Translations under genes and position numbers: made by a program
Shown here: positions 1 to 8,175 of the stretch, piece after piece
Layout: every line of letters begins with the position of its first letter
How positions within the stretch are numbered: position 1 is the first letter of the stretch
Notes under the pieces: generated by a model
Databases searched by the model: none
What the model was told of the DNA's origin: nothing
The model's input: only the letters and a program-made list of their open reading frames with translations
Source: Comamonadaceae bacterium
Lineage (GTDB): Bacteria > Pseudomonadota > Gammaproteobacteria > Burkholderiales > Burkholderiaceae_C
DNA: 38,646 nucleotides
NCBI GenBank assembly: GCA_027486495.1
Contig: JAIXOZ010000038.1
Coordinates: 1-38,646 of the forward strand
Direction of reading: 5' to 3'

Positions 1-6
1 CAATTC

Positions 7-27
7 AAAAAGCACCCGAAGGTGCCT
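7..27 (-). terminator. Rho-independent terminator after the short antitoxin gene
   Basis: Read on the minus strand this is a GCACC / GGTGC stem with a TTCG tetraloop followed directly by a run of five T. It lies about 20 bases past the stop of the minus-strand gene at 49-249, so it would end transcription of that gene and of the DUF2145 gene pair upstream of it. The stem is short, but the UUCG-type loop is stabilising. Confidence 0.6.
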
Positions 28-48
28 TGGCGTTTGGTGTGTCGCGAC

Positions 49-249
49 TCAAACCTGCATCGGCTGCGCCACCAGCTTCACCCCCAGCGCGGTGCATACG
101 CGGGCCATGGTGCCCAGCGCGTGGGTCAGCTCGGCGGGGTCGTTTTCTTCCAGCACCAGCGTCAGGTAGTTGGCCACATCTTCATCGGTCTTGAGGTATT
201 CGGCCATGTCGAAGTCGGGCAGGTCAGTCGCTTTGATTCTTTGGGTCAT
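49..249 (-). CDS. Truncated orphan antitoxin (HI1420-type addiction-module antidote) lacking its helix-turn-helix
   Basis: A 66-residue protein. The N-terminal part (FDMAEYLKTDEDVANYLTLV, then ENDPAELTHALGTMAR) matches the start of the HI1420-type addiction-module antidote family, and the end (VCTALGVKLVAQP) matches the family's C-terminus. The roughly 35 residues normally between them, which carry the DNA-binding helix-turn-helix, are absent, so the protein is about two thirds of usual length. The ATG at 249 is chosen because GGGAG lies about 9 bases upstream; a TTG ten codons earlier is in frame but lacks such a site. The cognate RelE/HigB-like toxin normally sits just upstream, but only the DUF2145 gene is there. 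The frame is open, so a product could be made, but probably one that cannot bind DNA. A decaying relic is the simplest reading. Confidence 0.65.
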   Translation of the reverse strand: MTQRIKATDLPDFDMAEYLKTDEDVANYLTLVLEENDPAELTHALGTMARVCTALGVKLVAQPMQV

Positions 250-297
250 GGTCAATTGCTCCCTGCAAGTTTTGCTCAAAGCAATGGTGCGGGATAT

Positions 298-1092
298 TTA
301 AGGCTTGACGGTCAGAAGTTCCGCGCCTTGGTCGAATTTGAGCAGGTAGTCGCTGATGCGCTCAAAGGTGGCGGTCACGGGTTTAACGGGGTGGTCTGAT
401 GTGGCCACTTCGGCACTGAACACCGAGCCCAGAAGGAGTTTGAAGGGATTCACTTCGACGGGTTGGGCCACGAAGAATTTTTGAGCTACTTGTTTGAGTT
501 GCTTGACGTTAGAGGTTTGGTAAATAGCTGAGTTGATCACGTCGAGTACGAATTCTGTGCAGTTTTGGCGGCCCTCGTTGTAGGGGTTGGCAATGACCGA
601 GTAGCGTGGTTCGTGCAGCGATGCATAGGCTGGTGATGCGATCAATTGGACGAGGCGTTGTTGCAGTTCGGCAGACGGAATCAGGATGCCTGCCTCCATG
701 TGTGCCACGCCTGAAAAGAAGTCCACCGGGTAATCAATCTCCAGACGGCTTGTGTTGGGTTTGTCGTCATATTGGTAAAGGTTATGGATGGCGTAGCCGG
801 GCAGCGTTCGGCCATCGGCGGTTTGGATTTGCGAGTACACCACGAACGCCACATGCGTGAAGCGCATCCCCTGTGGCATCTCAGACAGAGGACGTCCCAT
901 GCGGGCAAGGATGGCCACATGTGCGCCTTTGCTGGCCAGGGTGCGTTCCACTTTCTTGGCGAATGTGATGATCTCTTCTGCTTTGAAGTGCGTGGTTTCG
1001 CCACCCCCGAGGCTGGCGGAGCTGAAGCCCGGTGCTGCGACCGCAGTGCCCAAAAGGCACAGGCTCAGAATGCATGTGATGAGTTGACGCAT
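298..1092 (-). CDS. Exported DUF2145 protein, putative permuted NlpC/P60-like Cys-His hydrolase
   Basis: A 264-residue protein that fits the DUF2145 family. It begins with a signal peptide (MRQLITCILSLCLLGTAVA, cleavage after the AVA) and so should act in the periplasm. A conserved His sits in FTHVAFVVY (about residue 80) and a conserved Cys in NCTEFVLDVI (about residue 178). The His-before-Cys order is that of circularly permuted papain-like enzymes, so a cell-wall or amide/thioester hydrolase activity is plausible; this is inference, as no substrate is known to me. The ATG at 1092 is preferred over an in-frame TTG at 1101. It follows the small exported protein gene 1102-1470 with a gap of nine bases and is probably co-transcribed with it. 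The C-terminal 35 residues are closely echoed by a relic at 4813-4923. Confidence 0.75.
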   Translation of the reverse strand: MRQLITCILSLCLLGTAVAAPGFSSASLGGGETTHFKAEEIITFAKKVERTLASKGAHVAILARMGRPLSEMPQGMRFTHVAFVVYSQIQTADGRTLPGYAIHNLYQYDDKPNTSRLEIDYPVDFFSGVAHMEAGILIPSAELQQRLVQLIASPAYASLHEPRYSVIANPYNEGRQNCTEFVLDVINSAIYQTSNVKQLKQVAQKFFVAQPVEVNPFKLLLGSVFSAEVATSDHPVKPVTATFERISDYLLKFDQGAELLTVKP

Positions 1093-1101
1093 GTTGGGCA
1101 A

Positions 1102-1470
1102 TCAGTTTTTAGCAGCAGGCTGCTGCAGTGCTTTGTTGGGCGGGATGATGGAGACGGTTTCCTCGGTCACAGGCAGTGGGGTGCCAATGGGGCTGGTGGC
1201 TGCATTCATGAGCGAGCCGCCTGCTTGCACAGCAACGCTGCCCACACCGACGGCGATGGTGCCACTGGCCAGCAGTGGTGTGGCGACAACGCCAGATGCC
1301 AATTGACCGGTAGCGAGCAGGCTGTGTCCTGCGCTGGCGGCGGCATTGCTGCTGGCTTGTCCACCGGTTTTGACTGCTTTTTGCAATTGTTCAGCTGGGT
1401 TGGCCATGGCACTGGCGGCGAACAGGCTAAAAAAGCCAATGAGCACGGCCTTTGAGTTTGATTTGATCAT
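1102..1470 (-). CDS. Small exported Ala/Ser/Gly-rich protein of unknown function, paired with the DUF2145 gene
   Basis: A 122-residue protein with a clear signal peptide (MIKSNSKAVLIGFFSLFAAS then AMA-NPAEQ). The mature part is low in charge and rich in Ala, Gly, Ser and Thr, with a glycine- and alanine-rich stretch (LASGTIAVGVGSVAVQAGG) that could pack against a membrane or form glycine-zipper-like helices. The start at 1470 is set by AGAGG eight bases upstream; a second ATG two codons earlier is too close to that site. It ends nine bases before the DUF2145 gene, so the two form a small operon. I do not recognise a family. A periplasmic partner of the DUF2145 protein is a guess from position only. 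Confidence 0.6.
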   Translation of the reverse strand: MIKSNSKAVLIGFFSLFAASAMANPAEQLQKAVKTGGQASSNAAASAGHSLLATGQLASGVVATPLLASGTIAVGVGSVAVQAGGSLMNAATSPIGTPLPVTEETVSIIPPNKALQQPAAKN

Positions 1471-1514
1471 TTCCATATCCTCTTGATAATTCAAAAAGTA
1501 CTTCATAGATACTC

Positions 1515-1545
1515 ATTTTATCTTTTTGACGTGAAGGCCTGTCAG
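1515..1545 (-). promoter_or_regulatory. Possible sigma70 promoter of the small exported protein / DUF2145 pair
   Basis: On the minus strand CTGACA (1545-1540) and TAAAAT (1520-1515) are separated by 19 bases, and the gene start at 1470 lies about 45 bases further on. The spacing is longer than the optimal 17, so this is a tentative assignment. The rest of 1471-1706 shows no gene. Confidence 0.3.
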
Positions 1546-1706
1546 CAATGGTCAAGAACGGTAGCGAACAACGGCGTCCTCGTACGCCATTGTTTGATTG
1601 AGGGCAGGTCTCGTGGTGGATCTGGTTTTTAGGGCTGAAGAAGGCTTGAAGGTGGTTCTGATTCACCATGCATTGCTTGAATCAACAAATTGTTTGTGAT
1701 TGGCGC

Positions 1707-2309
1707 ATGATCGAAAGCTTTGTCAGCGACGAAACTGAGCGGCTGTTTGAGACTGGTAAATCTCGCCGTTTGCCGCCCGAGATCCTCAAACGAGCCGTGA
1801 TGCGCCTCTCGCAGCTTCAGGCTGCAGTCGAAGTCGATGACTTGCGCATGCCGCCTTACAACCGTCTGGAGGCGTTGACGGGGGATTGGGCTGGCAAATG
1901 GAGCATCCGTGTCAATGACCGTTGGCGTTTGTGCTTTCGGTTTGAGCATGGGTATGCGCATGATGTTGAAATTGTGGACTACCCCAGAGGAGTGATGAAG
2001 ATGACTGCCAAAAATCCTGTGGATGGCCTGCCCGTTGTTCACCCCGGTGAGTTTTTGCGTGAGACGCTGAAAGATCTGGCCATGACCCAAGCTGCGTTTG
2101 CCCAAGCCATTGGGGTATCCGCCATGGGTGTGTCGCATTTACTCAAAGGCGATCGCCCGGTGACTGCCGAGTTGGCTCTGCGCCTTGGCCGTGCAATGGG
2201 GCAAACACCGCAGTATTGGCTCAACCTTCAATCTGCTTATGACCTGAAAGTGGCACAGATTCAAATGAAAGTCAGTTTGAACGATGTGCGCCAGTTGTCG
2301 TTGGCATGA
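1707..2309 (+). CDS. higBA: HigB toxin - HigA antitoxin natural fusion (type II toxin-antitoxin)
   Basis: One open frame of 200 residues joins two normally separate proteins. Residues 1-92 are a RelE/ParE-fold HigB toxin, an mRNA endonuclease in known cases: note the PPYNRLEALTGDWAGKWSIR strand region, DRWRLCFRF, and the usual HigB ending HDVEIVDY. Residues 99-200 are a HigA (VapI/HigA-type) antitoxin: VVHPGEFLRETL, then helix-turn-helix MTQAAFAQAIGVSAMGVSHL, then TPQYWLNLQSAYDL. Where HigB normally ends in a stop, PRGV reads through; the AGA at 1986-1988 sits where a TGA stop would be expected. An AGAGGAG site inside the join still precedes ATG 2001, so free HigA could also be made. The HigB start is placed at 1707 by comparison with the family; ATG 1668 is also in frame. 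The system probably represses its own promoter between 1471 and 1706. Confidence 0.85.
   Translation: MIESFVSDETERLFETGKSRRLPPEILKRAVMRLSQLQAAVEVDDLRMPPYNRLEALTGDWAGKWSIRVNDRWRLCFRFEHGYAHDVEIVDYPRGVMKMTAKNPVDGLPVVHPGEFLRETLKDLAMTQAAFAQAIGVSAMGVSHLLKGDRPVTAELALRLGRAMGQTPQYWLNLQSAYDLKVAQIQMKVSLNDVRQLSLA
1986..2003 (+). promoter_or_regulatory. Internal ribosome binding site for separate HigA synthesis
   Basis: AGAGGAG at 1986-1992 is followed by ATG at 1995 (2 bases away) and ATG at 2001 (8 bases away). The second is ideally spaced and opens MTAKNPVDGLPVVHPGEFL, the normal HigA start. It is the usual HigA translation signal kept inside the fused frame. Confidence 0.6.
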
Positions 2310-2501
2310 GTGAATCCTTGACACCTGAGACCGTCTTATTGGGCATTCTGGAGGGCACTTTGTCCGGAAATTCGACAGGGTCAAGGATGAAAACTGCCGC
2401 AGTGCCCCGTTCAGGCAAACTACCCCCCTTTGTTCACCTTCCCAGCCGCTGATCGACCGATGGTCGGCCGCTGGGACGCCCCAACTGCCCGGAACCACAG
2501 C
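2310..2501. other. Intergenic region between higBA and the osmC-ycaO gene
   Basis: No gene is seen in these 192 bases. An 8-base inverted repeat (TCCTTGAC at 2315-2322 and GTCAAGGA at 2380-2387) lies here, and TTGACA at 2318-2323 could be a -35 box, but no convincing -10 element follows at the right distance. The promoter of the downstream gene is presumably within this stretch. Confidence 0.3.
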
Positions 2502-4706
2502 ATGGAAATCAAAGTCAACTTTCTCGACAAACTGCGCCTGGAGGCCAAGTTTGACGACTTCACCGTGCTGGCCGATCAGCCCATTCGTTACAAAGGCGAT
2601 GGCTCGGCGCCGGGGCCGTTCGATTACTTCTTGGCCTCGTCGGCATTGTGTGCGGCGTATTTTGTGAAGCTGTATTGCGAGACGCGCGGCATTTCCACCG
2701 AGCACATCCGCCTGTCGCAAAACAACATCGTGGACCCCGATAACCGCTACCTGCAGACCATCAAGATTCAGGTGGAGTTGCCGGCCGACATGTCCGACAA
2801 AGACCGCCAGGGCATTTTGCGGTCGATTGACCGCTGCACGGTCAAAAAGGCGATCCAAGCGGGCCCCACTTTCATCGTTGAAGCGGTGGACAACCTGGAC
2901 GCCGATGCGCAGGCCTTGCTTTCGCTGAAGGCCGATGCGCAAGCGCAGACCTTCATTGCGGGCAAGGATTTGCCGCTGGAGCAGACCATCGCCAACATGA
3001 CGCGGATCTTGGCCGATTTGGGCATCAAGATCGAGATCGCGTCTTGGCGCAACCTGGTGCCCAATGTGTGGTCGCTGCACATCCGCGACGCGCATTCGCC
3101 CATGTGTTTCACCAACGGCAAGGGCTCGACCAAAGAGAGCGCCCTGGCCTCGGCTTTGGGTGAATACATCGAGCGGCTGAACAACAACCACTTTTACGCG
3201 GGCGTGTTTTTTGGCGAAGACATTGCGCAGGCCGAATTTGTGCACGACCCCAAAGAGCGTTGGTTCCAGCCTGGCAAGCGCGACGCGCTGCCCAAAGGCT
3301 TGTTGGACGCGCATTGTTTGCCCATCTACAACCCCGACGGCGAACTCAAGGCCTCGCACCTGTTCGACACCAACTCGGGCAACACCGCGCGCGGCATTTG
3401 TGCGCTGCCTTATGTGCGTCAGTCCGATGGGGAAGTGGTGTACTTCCCGTCCAACTTGGTGGAAAACCTGTTCGTGAGCAACGGCATGAGCGCGGGCAAC
3501 ACGCTGGTCGAAGCGCAGGTGCAGTGCCTGTCCGAAATTTTTGAGCGGGCCGTCAAGCGCGAGATTCTGGAAGGCGAAATGGCTTTGCCTGACGTGCCGC
3601 CGGCCGTGTTGGCCCAATACCCCGGCATCGTGGCGGGCATCGAGGCCTTGGAGTCGCAGGGTTTTCCGGTCTTGGTCAAAGACGCGTCGCTGGGCGGGGT
3701 GTACCCGGTGATGTGCGTGACGCTGATGAACCCGCGCACCGGCGGTGTGTTCGCGTCCTTTGGCGCACACCCGCGCATGGAAGTGGCGCTGGAGCGCAGC
3801 CTGACCGAGCTGCTGCAGGGCCGCAGTTTTGAGGGCCTGAACGACCTGCCAGCGCCCACCTTCATCAGCAACGCCGTGACCGAGCCCAACAACTTTGTGG
3901 AGCACTTCATCGACTCCAGCGGGGTGGTGTCGTGGCGGTTTTTCAGCGCCAAGGCCGACCATGAGTTTGTGGAGTGGGACTTTGCCGGTGAGGGCGAAGA
4001 CGCCACCGCGCAAGAGGCCGCCACGCTGTTTGGCATCTTGCAAGCCATGGGCAAAGAAGCCTATGTGGCAGTGCACGACCAACTGGGTGCCACAGCGTGC
4101 CGCATTTTGGTGCCGGGTTATTCCGAGGTCTATCCGGTCGATGACCTGATTTGGGACAACACCAACAAAGCGCTCTTGTTTCGCGCCGATGTGCTGAACC
4201 TGCACCGCCTGGACGACGAGGCTTTGGAAGCCTTGTTGGACCGATTGGAGAACAACGAGCTGGACGATTACCTCGACATCGCCACCCTGATCGGCATCGA
4301 GTTCGACGACAACACGGTGTGGGGCCAGTTGACGGTGATGGAGCTCAAACTCTTGATCCACCTGGCTTTGCAGCAGCTGGAAGAGGCCCACGAACTGGTG
4401 GGCGCTTTCCTGCAATACAACGACAACACGGTGGAGCGCCGCTTGTTTTACCAAGCCTTGAACGTGGTGCTGGAGGTGACGCTGGGCGAAGACTTGGCCC
4501 TGGAAGACTACGTGGTGAACTTCCGGCGCATGTTTGGCGACGAGCGCATGGACGCGGCGATAGGCTCGGTGGAGGGCAGCGTGCGCTTTCATGGCCTCAC
4601 GCCCACCAGCCTCCAGCTGGAAACCCTGGACCGGCATCAGCGCTTGCTGGACAGCTACAAAAAACTGCACGCGGCACGGGCGCGCGTGGCGCAGAAGCAG
4701 ACATGA
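2502..4706 (+). CDS. ycaO: OsmC domain / YcaO domain fusion protein
   Basis: A 734-residue protein. Residues 1 to about 130 are an OsmC-like domain (peroxidase/thiol fold) with both typical cysteines, C50 in LASSALCAAYF and C112 in DRCTVKKAI. Residues from about 160 on match E. coli YcaO over its length: the ATP-binding segment GKGSTKESALASALGEYIER near 206, SNGMSAGNT near 327, QCLSEIFERAVK near 342, and HFIDSSGVVSWRFF. YcaO enzymes use ATP to activate amide backbones; E. coli YcaO assists RimO in methylthiolation of ribosomal protein S12. The fused OsmC domain could supply or protect a thiol or sulfur species, but that is inference. The start at 2502 is where the OsmC homology begins; an upstream ATG at 2430 adds 24 residues without homology. 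No partner gene is adjacent. Confidence 0.88.
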   Translation: MEIKVNFLDKLRLEAKFDDFTVLADQPIRYKGDGSAPGPFDYFLASSALCAAYFVKLYCETRGISTEHIRLSQNNIVDPDNRYLQTIKIQVELPADMSDKDRQGILRSIDRCTVKKAIQAGPTFIVEAVDNLDADAQALLSLKADAQAQTFIAGKDLPLEQTIANMTRILADLGIKIEIASWRNLVPNVWSLHIRDAHSPMCFTNGKGSTKESALASALGEYIERLNNNHFYAGVFFGEDIAQAEFVHDPKERWFQPGKRDALPKGLLDAHCLPIYNPDGELKASHLFDTNSGNTARGICALPYVRQSDGEVVYFPSNLVENLFVSNGMSAGNTLVEAQVQCLSEIFERAVKREILEGEMALPDVPPAVLAQYPGIVAGIEALESQGFPVLVKDASLGGVYPVMCVTLMNPRTGGVFASFGAHPRMEVALERSLTELLQGRSFEGLNDLPAPTFISNAVTEPNNFVEHFIDSSGVVSWRFFSAKADHEFVEWDFAGEGEDATAQEAATLFGILQAMGKEAYVAVHDQLGATACRILVPGYSEVYPVDDLIWDNTNKALLFRADVLNLHRLDDEALEALLDRLENNELDDYLDIATLIGIEFDDNTVWGQLTVMELKLLIHLALQQLEEAHELVGAFLQYNDNTVERRLFYQALNVVLEVTLGEDLALEDYVVNFRRMFGDERMDAAIGSVEGSVRFHGLTPTSLQLETLDRHQRLLDSYKKLHAARARVAQKQT

Positions 4707-5160
4707 GGCGCTGACAACTTTGTTCATGTTGCAAGCGAAGGCGATCTCTTTCAAATGCTTGGATTGATCATTGCCGCCCAGCATCCCGTGCTGCTGGTTG
4801 TGATGCAACACAAGGATTAACGGTCATGTATTGAGCACCTTGCTTGTATGCAAGTCGGTCGTCGCTGATGCGCGAAAAAGTTGCGGCAACGGGTTGTGTA
4901 CGGTGGTCGGATGTGCTTACATGGCCAAAATCTTCAGCAGATGCAGTTGCATGCGCGGCATGAAGCCAGCGCATTCCACTTCGGCTTGCGCCACCAGTGG
5001 GGCTTGGTCCACGGGTTTCCCGTTTGTATGGCGGCAACTTTGCCGATCACAGCGCTTTTGGCCACAGGGTCTTGCAGGACGGTGTGGATCATGACCGTGG
5101 TTTGTACTTGCTGCAGAGAGAATGATGTGCTTTGTCAAAGCGCAGAGGGTGGACTTGAAC
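4707..5160. other. Gene-poor stretch with a gene relic
   Basis: These 454 bases between two convergent genes hold no intact gene. The minus strand carries the DUF2145 relic described separately. Between about 4917 and 5100 another minus-strand frame (PVDQAPLVAQAEVECAGF, ending KILAM-stop) looks more protein-like than random and may belong to the same or another decayed gene. At 5126-5144 a small hairpin (GCTTT-GAC-AAAGC on the minus strand) lies just past the ppc stop, but no T run follows it, so a terminator there is doubtful. Confidence 0.45.
4813..4923 (-). pseudogene. Relic of a second DUF2145 gene (C-terminal fragment)
   Basis: The minus-strand translation contains VSTSDHRTQPVAATFSRISD followed by a segment ending QGAQYMTVNP. 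It aligns without gaps to the C-terminus of the intact DUF2145 protein at 298-1092 (VATSDHPVKPVTATFERISD ... GAELLTVKP), including the DNA block GCGCATCAGCGAC shared by both. The intact gene stops right after that segment; here the stop codon is lost and reading continues. Upstream, the matching part of the protein cannot be followed in any single frame, so about 85% of the gene is missing or unrecognisable. The fragment is in the same orientation as the intact copy, about 3.8 kb away. Confidence 0.7.
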
Positions 5161-8010
5161 TCAACCCGTGTTGCGCAAGCCCGCCGCAATCCCGTTGATG
5201 GAGATGTGAATCCCGCGTTGCACCCGTTCGTCGGCCAGGCCAGCGCGGTAGCGACGGATCAGCTCGACTTGCAGGTGATGCAGAGGGTCGATGTAGGGGA
5301 AACGGTGGCGAATCGAGCGGTCGAGTGCGGGGTTGCTGGCCAGACGGTTTTTCTCGCCCGTGATCTGCGTGAGGGCGTCGGCCGTGCGGTGCCATTCGGC
5401 TTCGATGGCGGTGAAGATTTTTTTGCGCAAACGGGCGTCTTCCACCAGCTCGGCGTAACGTGAGGCCAGAGCCAGGTCGCTCTTGGCCAGCACCATGTCC
5501 ATGTTGGACAGCAGGGTGCGGAAGAAGGGCCATTGGCGGTACATCTTTTGCAGCAAGGCCAGTGCGGCTTTGCGCTCGGCGGCGTCGGGTCTGTCCAAAA
5601 AGGCTTGCACGGCTGAGCCAAACCCCAGCCAGCCGGGGAGCGTCAGGCGGCACTGGCCCCAGCTGAAGCCCCAGGGGATGGCGCGCAGGTCTTCGATCTT
5701 TTGCAGCGCCTTGCGCGAGGCGGGGCGTGATCCGATGTTCAGCTGTGTCAGTTCTTTGAGCGGCGTGGACCCAAAAAAGTAGTCGGTGAAGCCGGGGGTC
5801 TCGTACACCAGGGCTCGGTAGGCCTCCATGCTGGCCTCTGACAACTCGGCTGCTGCGTCCAAAAAGGCCCGTGTGGCAGGCTTGGTGGGTTGCAGCAGGG
5901 TGGCTTCCAGCGTGGCGGCCACCAGCGTCTCAAGGTTGCGGCGGCCGATTTCGGGGTTGGCGTATTTGGAGCCGATGACCTCGCCTTGCTCGGTCAGGCG
6001 GATTTGTCCTCGCACGGTACCCGGGGGCTGGGCCAGGATGGCCTGGTAGCTGGGACCACCGCCCCGGCCCACCGTGCCGCCTCGGCCATGGAACATGCGC
6101 AAGGTGATGCCATGGCTGCTTTGAAGATGGTCAAACAGTTCCACCAAAGCGATTTCGGCGCGGTACAGCTCCCAATTGCTGGTGAAGATGCCGCCGTCCT
6201 TGTTGCTGTCCGAGTAGCCCAGCATGATGTCTTGCTCGCCACCCGAGCGTTGAATCAGCGCGGCCACGCCGGGCAGTGCGTAGAAGTCGCGCATGATGGG
6301 CGCGGCGTTGCGCAGGTCTTCAATCGTCTCGAACAGGGGCACCACGATCAGGTCGTTGTGCGCTTGCGCGTCCAACGTGCCGCGCAGCAGGCCCACTTCT
6401 TTTTGCAGCAGCAGCACTTCCAGCAAGTCGCTCACGGTTTCGGTGTGGCTGATGATGTAGTGGCGGATGGCCTGCCGCCCGAAGCTGCCCAGCATGCGTT
6501 GTGCCGTGTCAAAAATGGCCAACTCAGAAACTGTGTGGGCGCTGTAAGCGGCCCCAGGCACACGCAGCGGACGGGCGTCGTTCAAGAGGCCCAACAACAG
6601 TGCTTGTTTGGCATGCTCGTCAAGCTGGCGGTAGTTTTTTTCAACGCGCGCTGTGGTCAGGAGTTCGGCCACCACTTCTTCGTGTTGGTCGGAGCTTTGG
6701 CGCAGGTCCACCGTGGCCAAATGGAAGCCAAACACCTCCACGGCGCGGATCAATGGATGCAGCCGCTGGGCGGCCAGGGCTTCGGCGTGGTGGCTGCGCA
6801 AAGACGCTTCGATCACTCGCAGATCGGCCAGAAATTCCGCAGCGCTTGCATAGGGATTTTGTGGTGCCACGGCGTGGCGGGCGGCATCGCCACCCGTGAG
6901 GTTTTTCAGGGTGGCAGCCAAGCGGGCGTAGATGCCCGTGAGCGCCCTGCGGTAGGGCTCGTCCTGGCGGTGTTCGTTGGTGTCGGGCGACTGTGCGGCC
7001 AGCGCCAGCATCTCGGGGCCAAAGGCCACCAGCATGGCCGACAGCGACAGCTCGCCGCCCAAGAAATGCACTTCGGTCAGGTAGTGGCGCAGGGCCACAT
7101 CACTTTGGCGGGTGAGGGCGTGTTCCAGTGTGGCTGCGGTCACGTTGGGATTGCCGTCGCGGTCGCCGCCAATCCACTGGCCCATGCGCAAAAAGCTGGC
7201 AATCGGTTGACCCGGCAGGGCTTGCTCCAGCTCGGCATAGAGCTTGGGTATCTCGCGCAAAAATGTGGCTTCGTAGTAACTCAGTGCGTTTTCAATCTCG
7301 TCGGCCACCGTCAACTTGGTGAAGCGCAAGAGGCGTGTTTGCCAGAGCTGCATCACGCGGGCACGCATTTGTTGTTCGTTGGCTGCCAATTCTTTGGGGC
7401 TGAGTGCGTCTTTGGCGGCGTTGACGGCGGCGGCCCGCGCCTTGATGGCGTCTCGCTCGGTCAAGAGATGGGCGATGTCGCGCTCGGCTTCGAGAATGCT
7501 TTGGCGCTGCACCTCGGTGGGGTGTGCCGTGAGCACGGGCGAGACGAAACTGGTGGCCAGCATGTCCGCGATGCTTTTGGGTGTGATGCCCGCCCATCGC
7601 AGACGCTGCAACGCCACATCGATGCTGCCTTCTTGCGTGTGACCCGCCCGCTCGTGGATGGCGCGGCGGCGGATGTGGTGACGGTCTTCGGCCAGGTTGG
7701 CCAAATGGCTGAAGTAGGTGAAGGCGCGGATGACGCTCACAGCGCGGTCGCCAGGCAGGCTTTTGAGCAGTTTTTTCAGGGCCTTGTCGGCCTCGTGGTC
7801 GGCGTCGCGCCGAAAAGCCACCGAAAGCTTGCGGATTTGTTCGACCAATTCATAGGCCTCCGGGCCTTCTTGCACCCGGATCACATCGCCCAAAATACGG
7901 CCCAGCAAACGGATATCCTCGACCAGGGGGCGCTCGCTGTCGCGTTTTTCTCGGGTGCTGCTCGCGGGCGTGGTGGGGGGCAAGGCGTGGTTTGAGGCGG
8001 CCTGTTTCAT
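5161..8010 (-). CDS. ppc: Phosphoenolpyruvate carboxylase
   Basis: Carboxylates phosphoenolpyruvate to oxaloacetate with bicarbonate, replenishing the TCA cycle in the cytoplasm. The 949-residue protein has the family signatures: catalytic His in [12 protein letters not shown] (H163), [15 protein letters not shown], the glycine-rich loop [14 protein letters not shown], and the conserved C-terminal NTG. Its length is slightly above the 883 residues of E. coli Ppc because of an N-terminal tail of about 25 residues. The ATG at 8010 is taken as the start; a TTG at 8082 is in frame and has an AGGGAAA upstream, but the added residues look non-conserved. It is transcribed divergently from hemC, an arrangement I recall as common in Burkholderiales. 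Confidence 0.95.
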   Translation of the reverse strand: MKQAASNHALPPTTPASSTREKRDSERPLVEDIRLLGRILGDVIRVQEGPEAYELVEQIRKLSVAFRRDADHEADKALKKLLKSLPGDRAVSVIRAFTYFSHLANLAEDRHHIRRRAIHERAGHTQEGSIDVALQRLRWAGITPKSIADMLATSFVSPVLTAHPTEVQRQSILEAERDIAHLLTERDAIKARAAAVNAAKDALSPKELAANEQQMRARVMQLWQTRLLRFTKLTVADEIENALSYYEATFLREIPKLYAELEQALPGQPIASFLRMGQWIGGDRDGNPNVTAATLEHALTRQSDVALRHYLTEVHFLGGELSLSAMLVAFGPEMLALAAQSPDTNEHRQDEPYRRALTGIYARLAATLKNLTGGDAARHAVAPQNPYASAAEFLADLRVIEASLRSHHAEALAAQRLHPLIRAVEVFGFHLATVDLRQSSDQHEEVVAELLTTARVEKNYRQLDEHAKQALLLGLLNDARPLRVPGAAYSAHTVSELAIFDTAQRMLGSFGRQAIRHYIISHTETVSDLLEVLLLQKEVGLLRGTLDAQAHNDLIVVPLFETIEDLRNAAPIMRDFYALPGVAALIQRSGGEQDIMLGYSDSNKDGGIFTSNWELYRAEIALVELFDHLQSSHGITLRMFHGRGGTVGRGGGPSYQAILAQPPGTVRGQIRLTEQGEVIGSKYANPEIGRRNLETLVAATLEATLLQPTKPATRAFLDAAAELSEASMEAYRALVYETPGFTDYFFGSTPLKELTQLNIGSRPASRKALQKIEDLRAIPWGFSWGQCRLTLPGWLGFGSAVQAFLDRPDAAERKAALALLQKMYRQWPFFRTLLSNMDMVLAKSDLALASRYAELVEDARLRKKIFTAIEAEWHRTADALTQITGEKNRLASNPALDRSIRHRFPYIDPLHHLQVELIRRYRAGLADERVQRGIHISINGIAAGLRNTG

Positions 8011-8175
8011 CGTGTGCTCGGGGCTGAGGGTGTGAAAGTCCGGGTGCACGGGGTGCACCCCTAGGACATTCGGGGGTGTCAATTTCCCTTGACGTCATGC
8101 TAGCATCGTCAGGAGAGACAAAATTACCAATTGATTTCATTTTGATGGAGTCAAAATTTTTTCAGGAACCTTGCC
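8011..8175. promoter_or_regulatory. Divergent ppc / hemC promoter region with a palindrome
   Basis: The 165 bases between two divergent genes must hold both promoters. ATGCTAGCAT at 8097-8106 is a perfect 10-base palindrome, flanked by TGACG (8090-8094) and CGTCA (8107-8111), giving a near-dyad of 22 bases that could bind a dimeric regulator. A direct repeat of GGTGCAC lies at 8043-8057. For hemC, TTGATT near 8131 with an AT-rich segment 17 bases later is the best but weak promoter candidate. Confidence 0.4.

Noticed and set aside
2315..2387. Terminator for higBA from the 8-base inverted repeat
   Set aside because: The arms are 57 bases apart and no T run follows.
2139..4811. 890-codon open frame on the minus strand across the ycaO gene
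   Set aside because: It is antisense to a clear OsmC-YcaO gene, its translation is His/Gln/Val-rich without any domain, and G/C-rich third positions readily keep such antisense frames open.
5890..7995. 701-codon plus-strand frame antisense to ppc
   Set aside because: ppc is certain on the other strand; the antisense product is low-complexity His/Gly/Val-rich with no motif.
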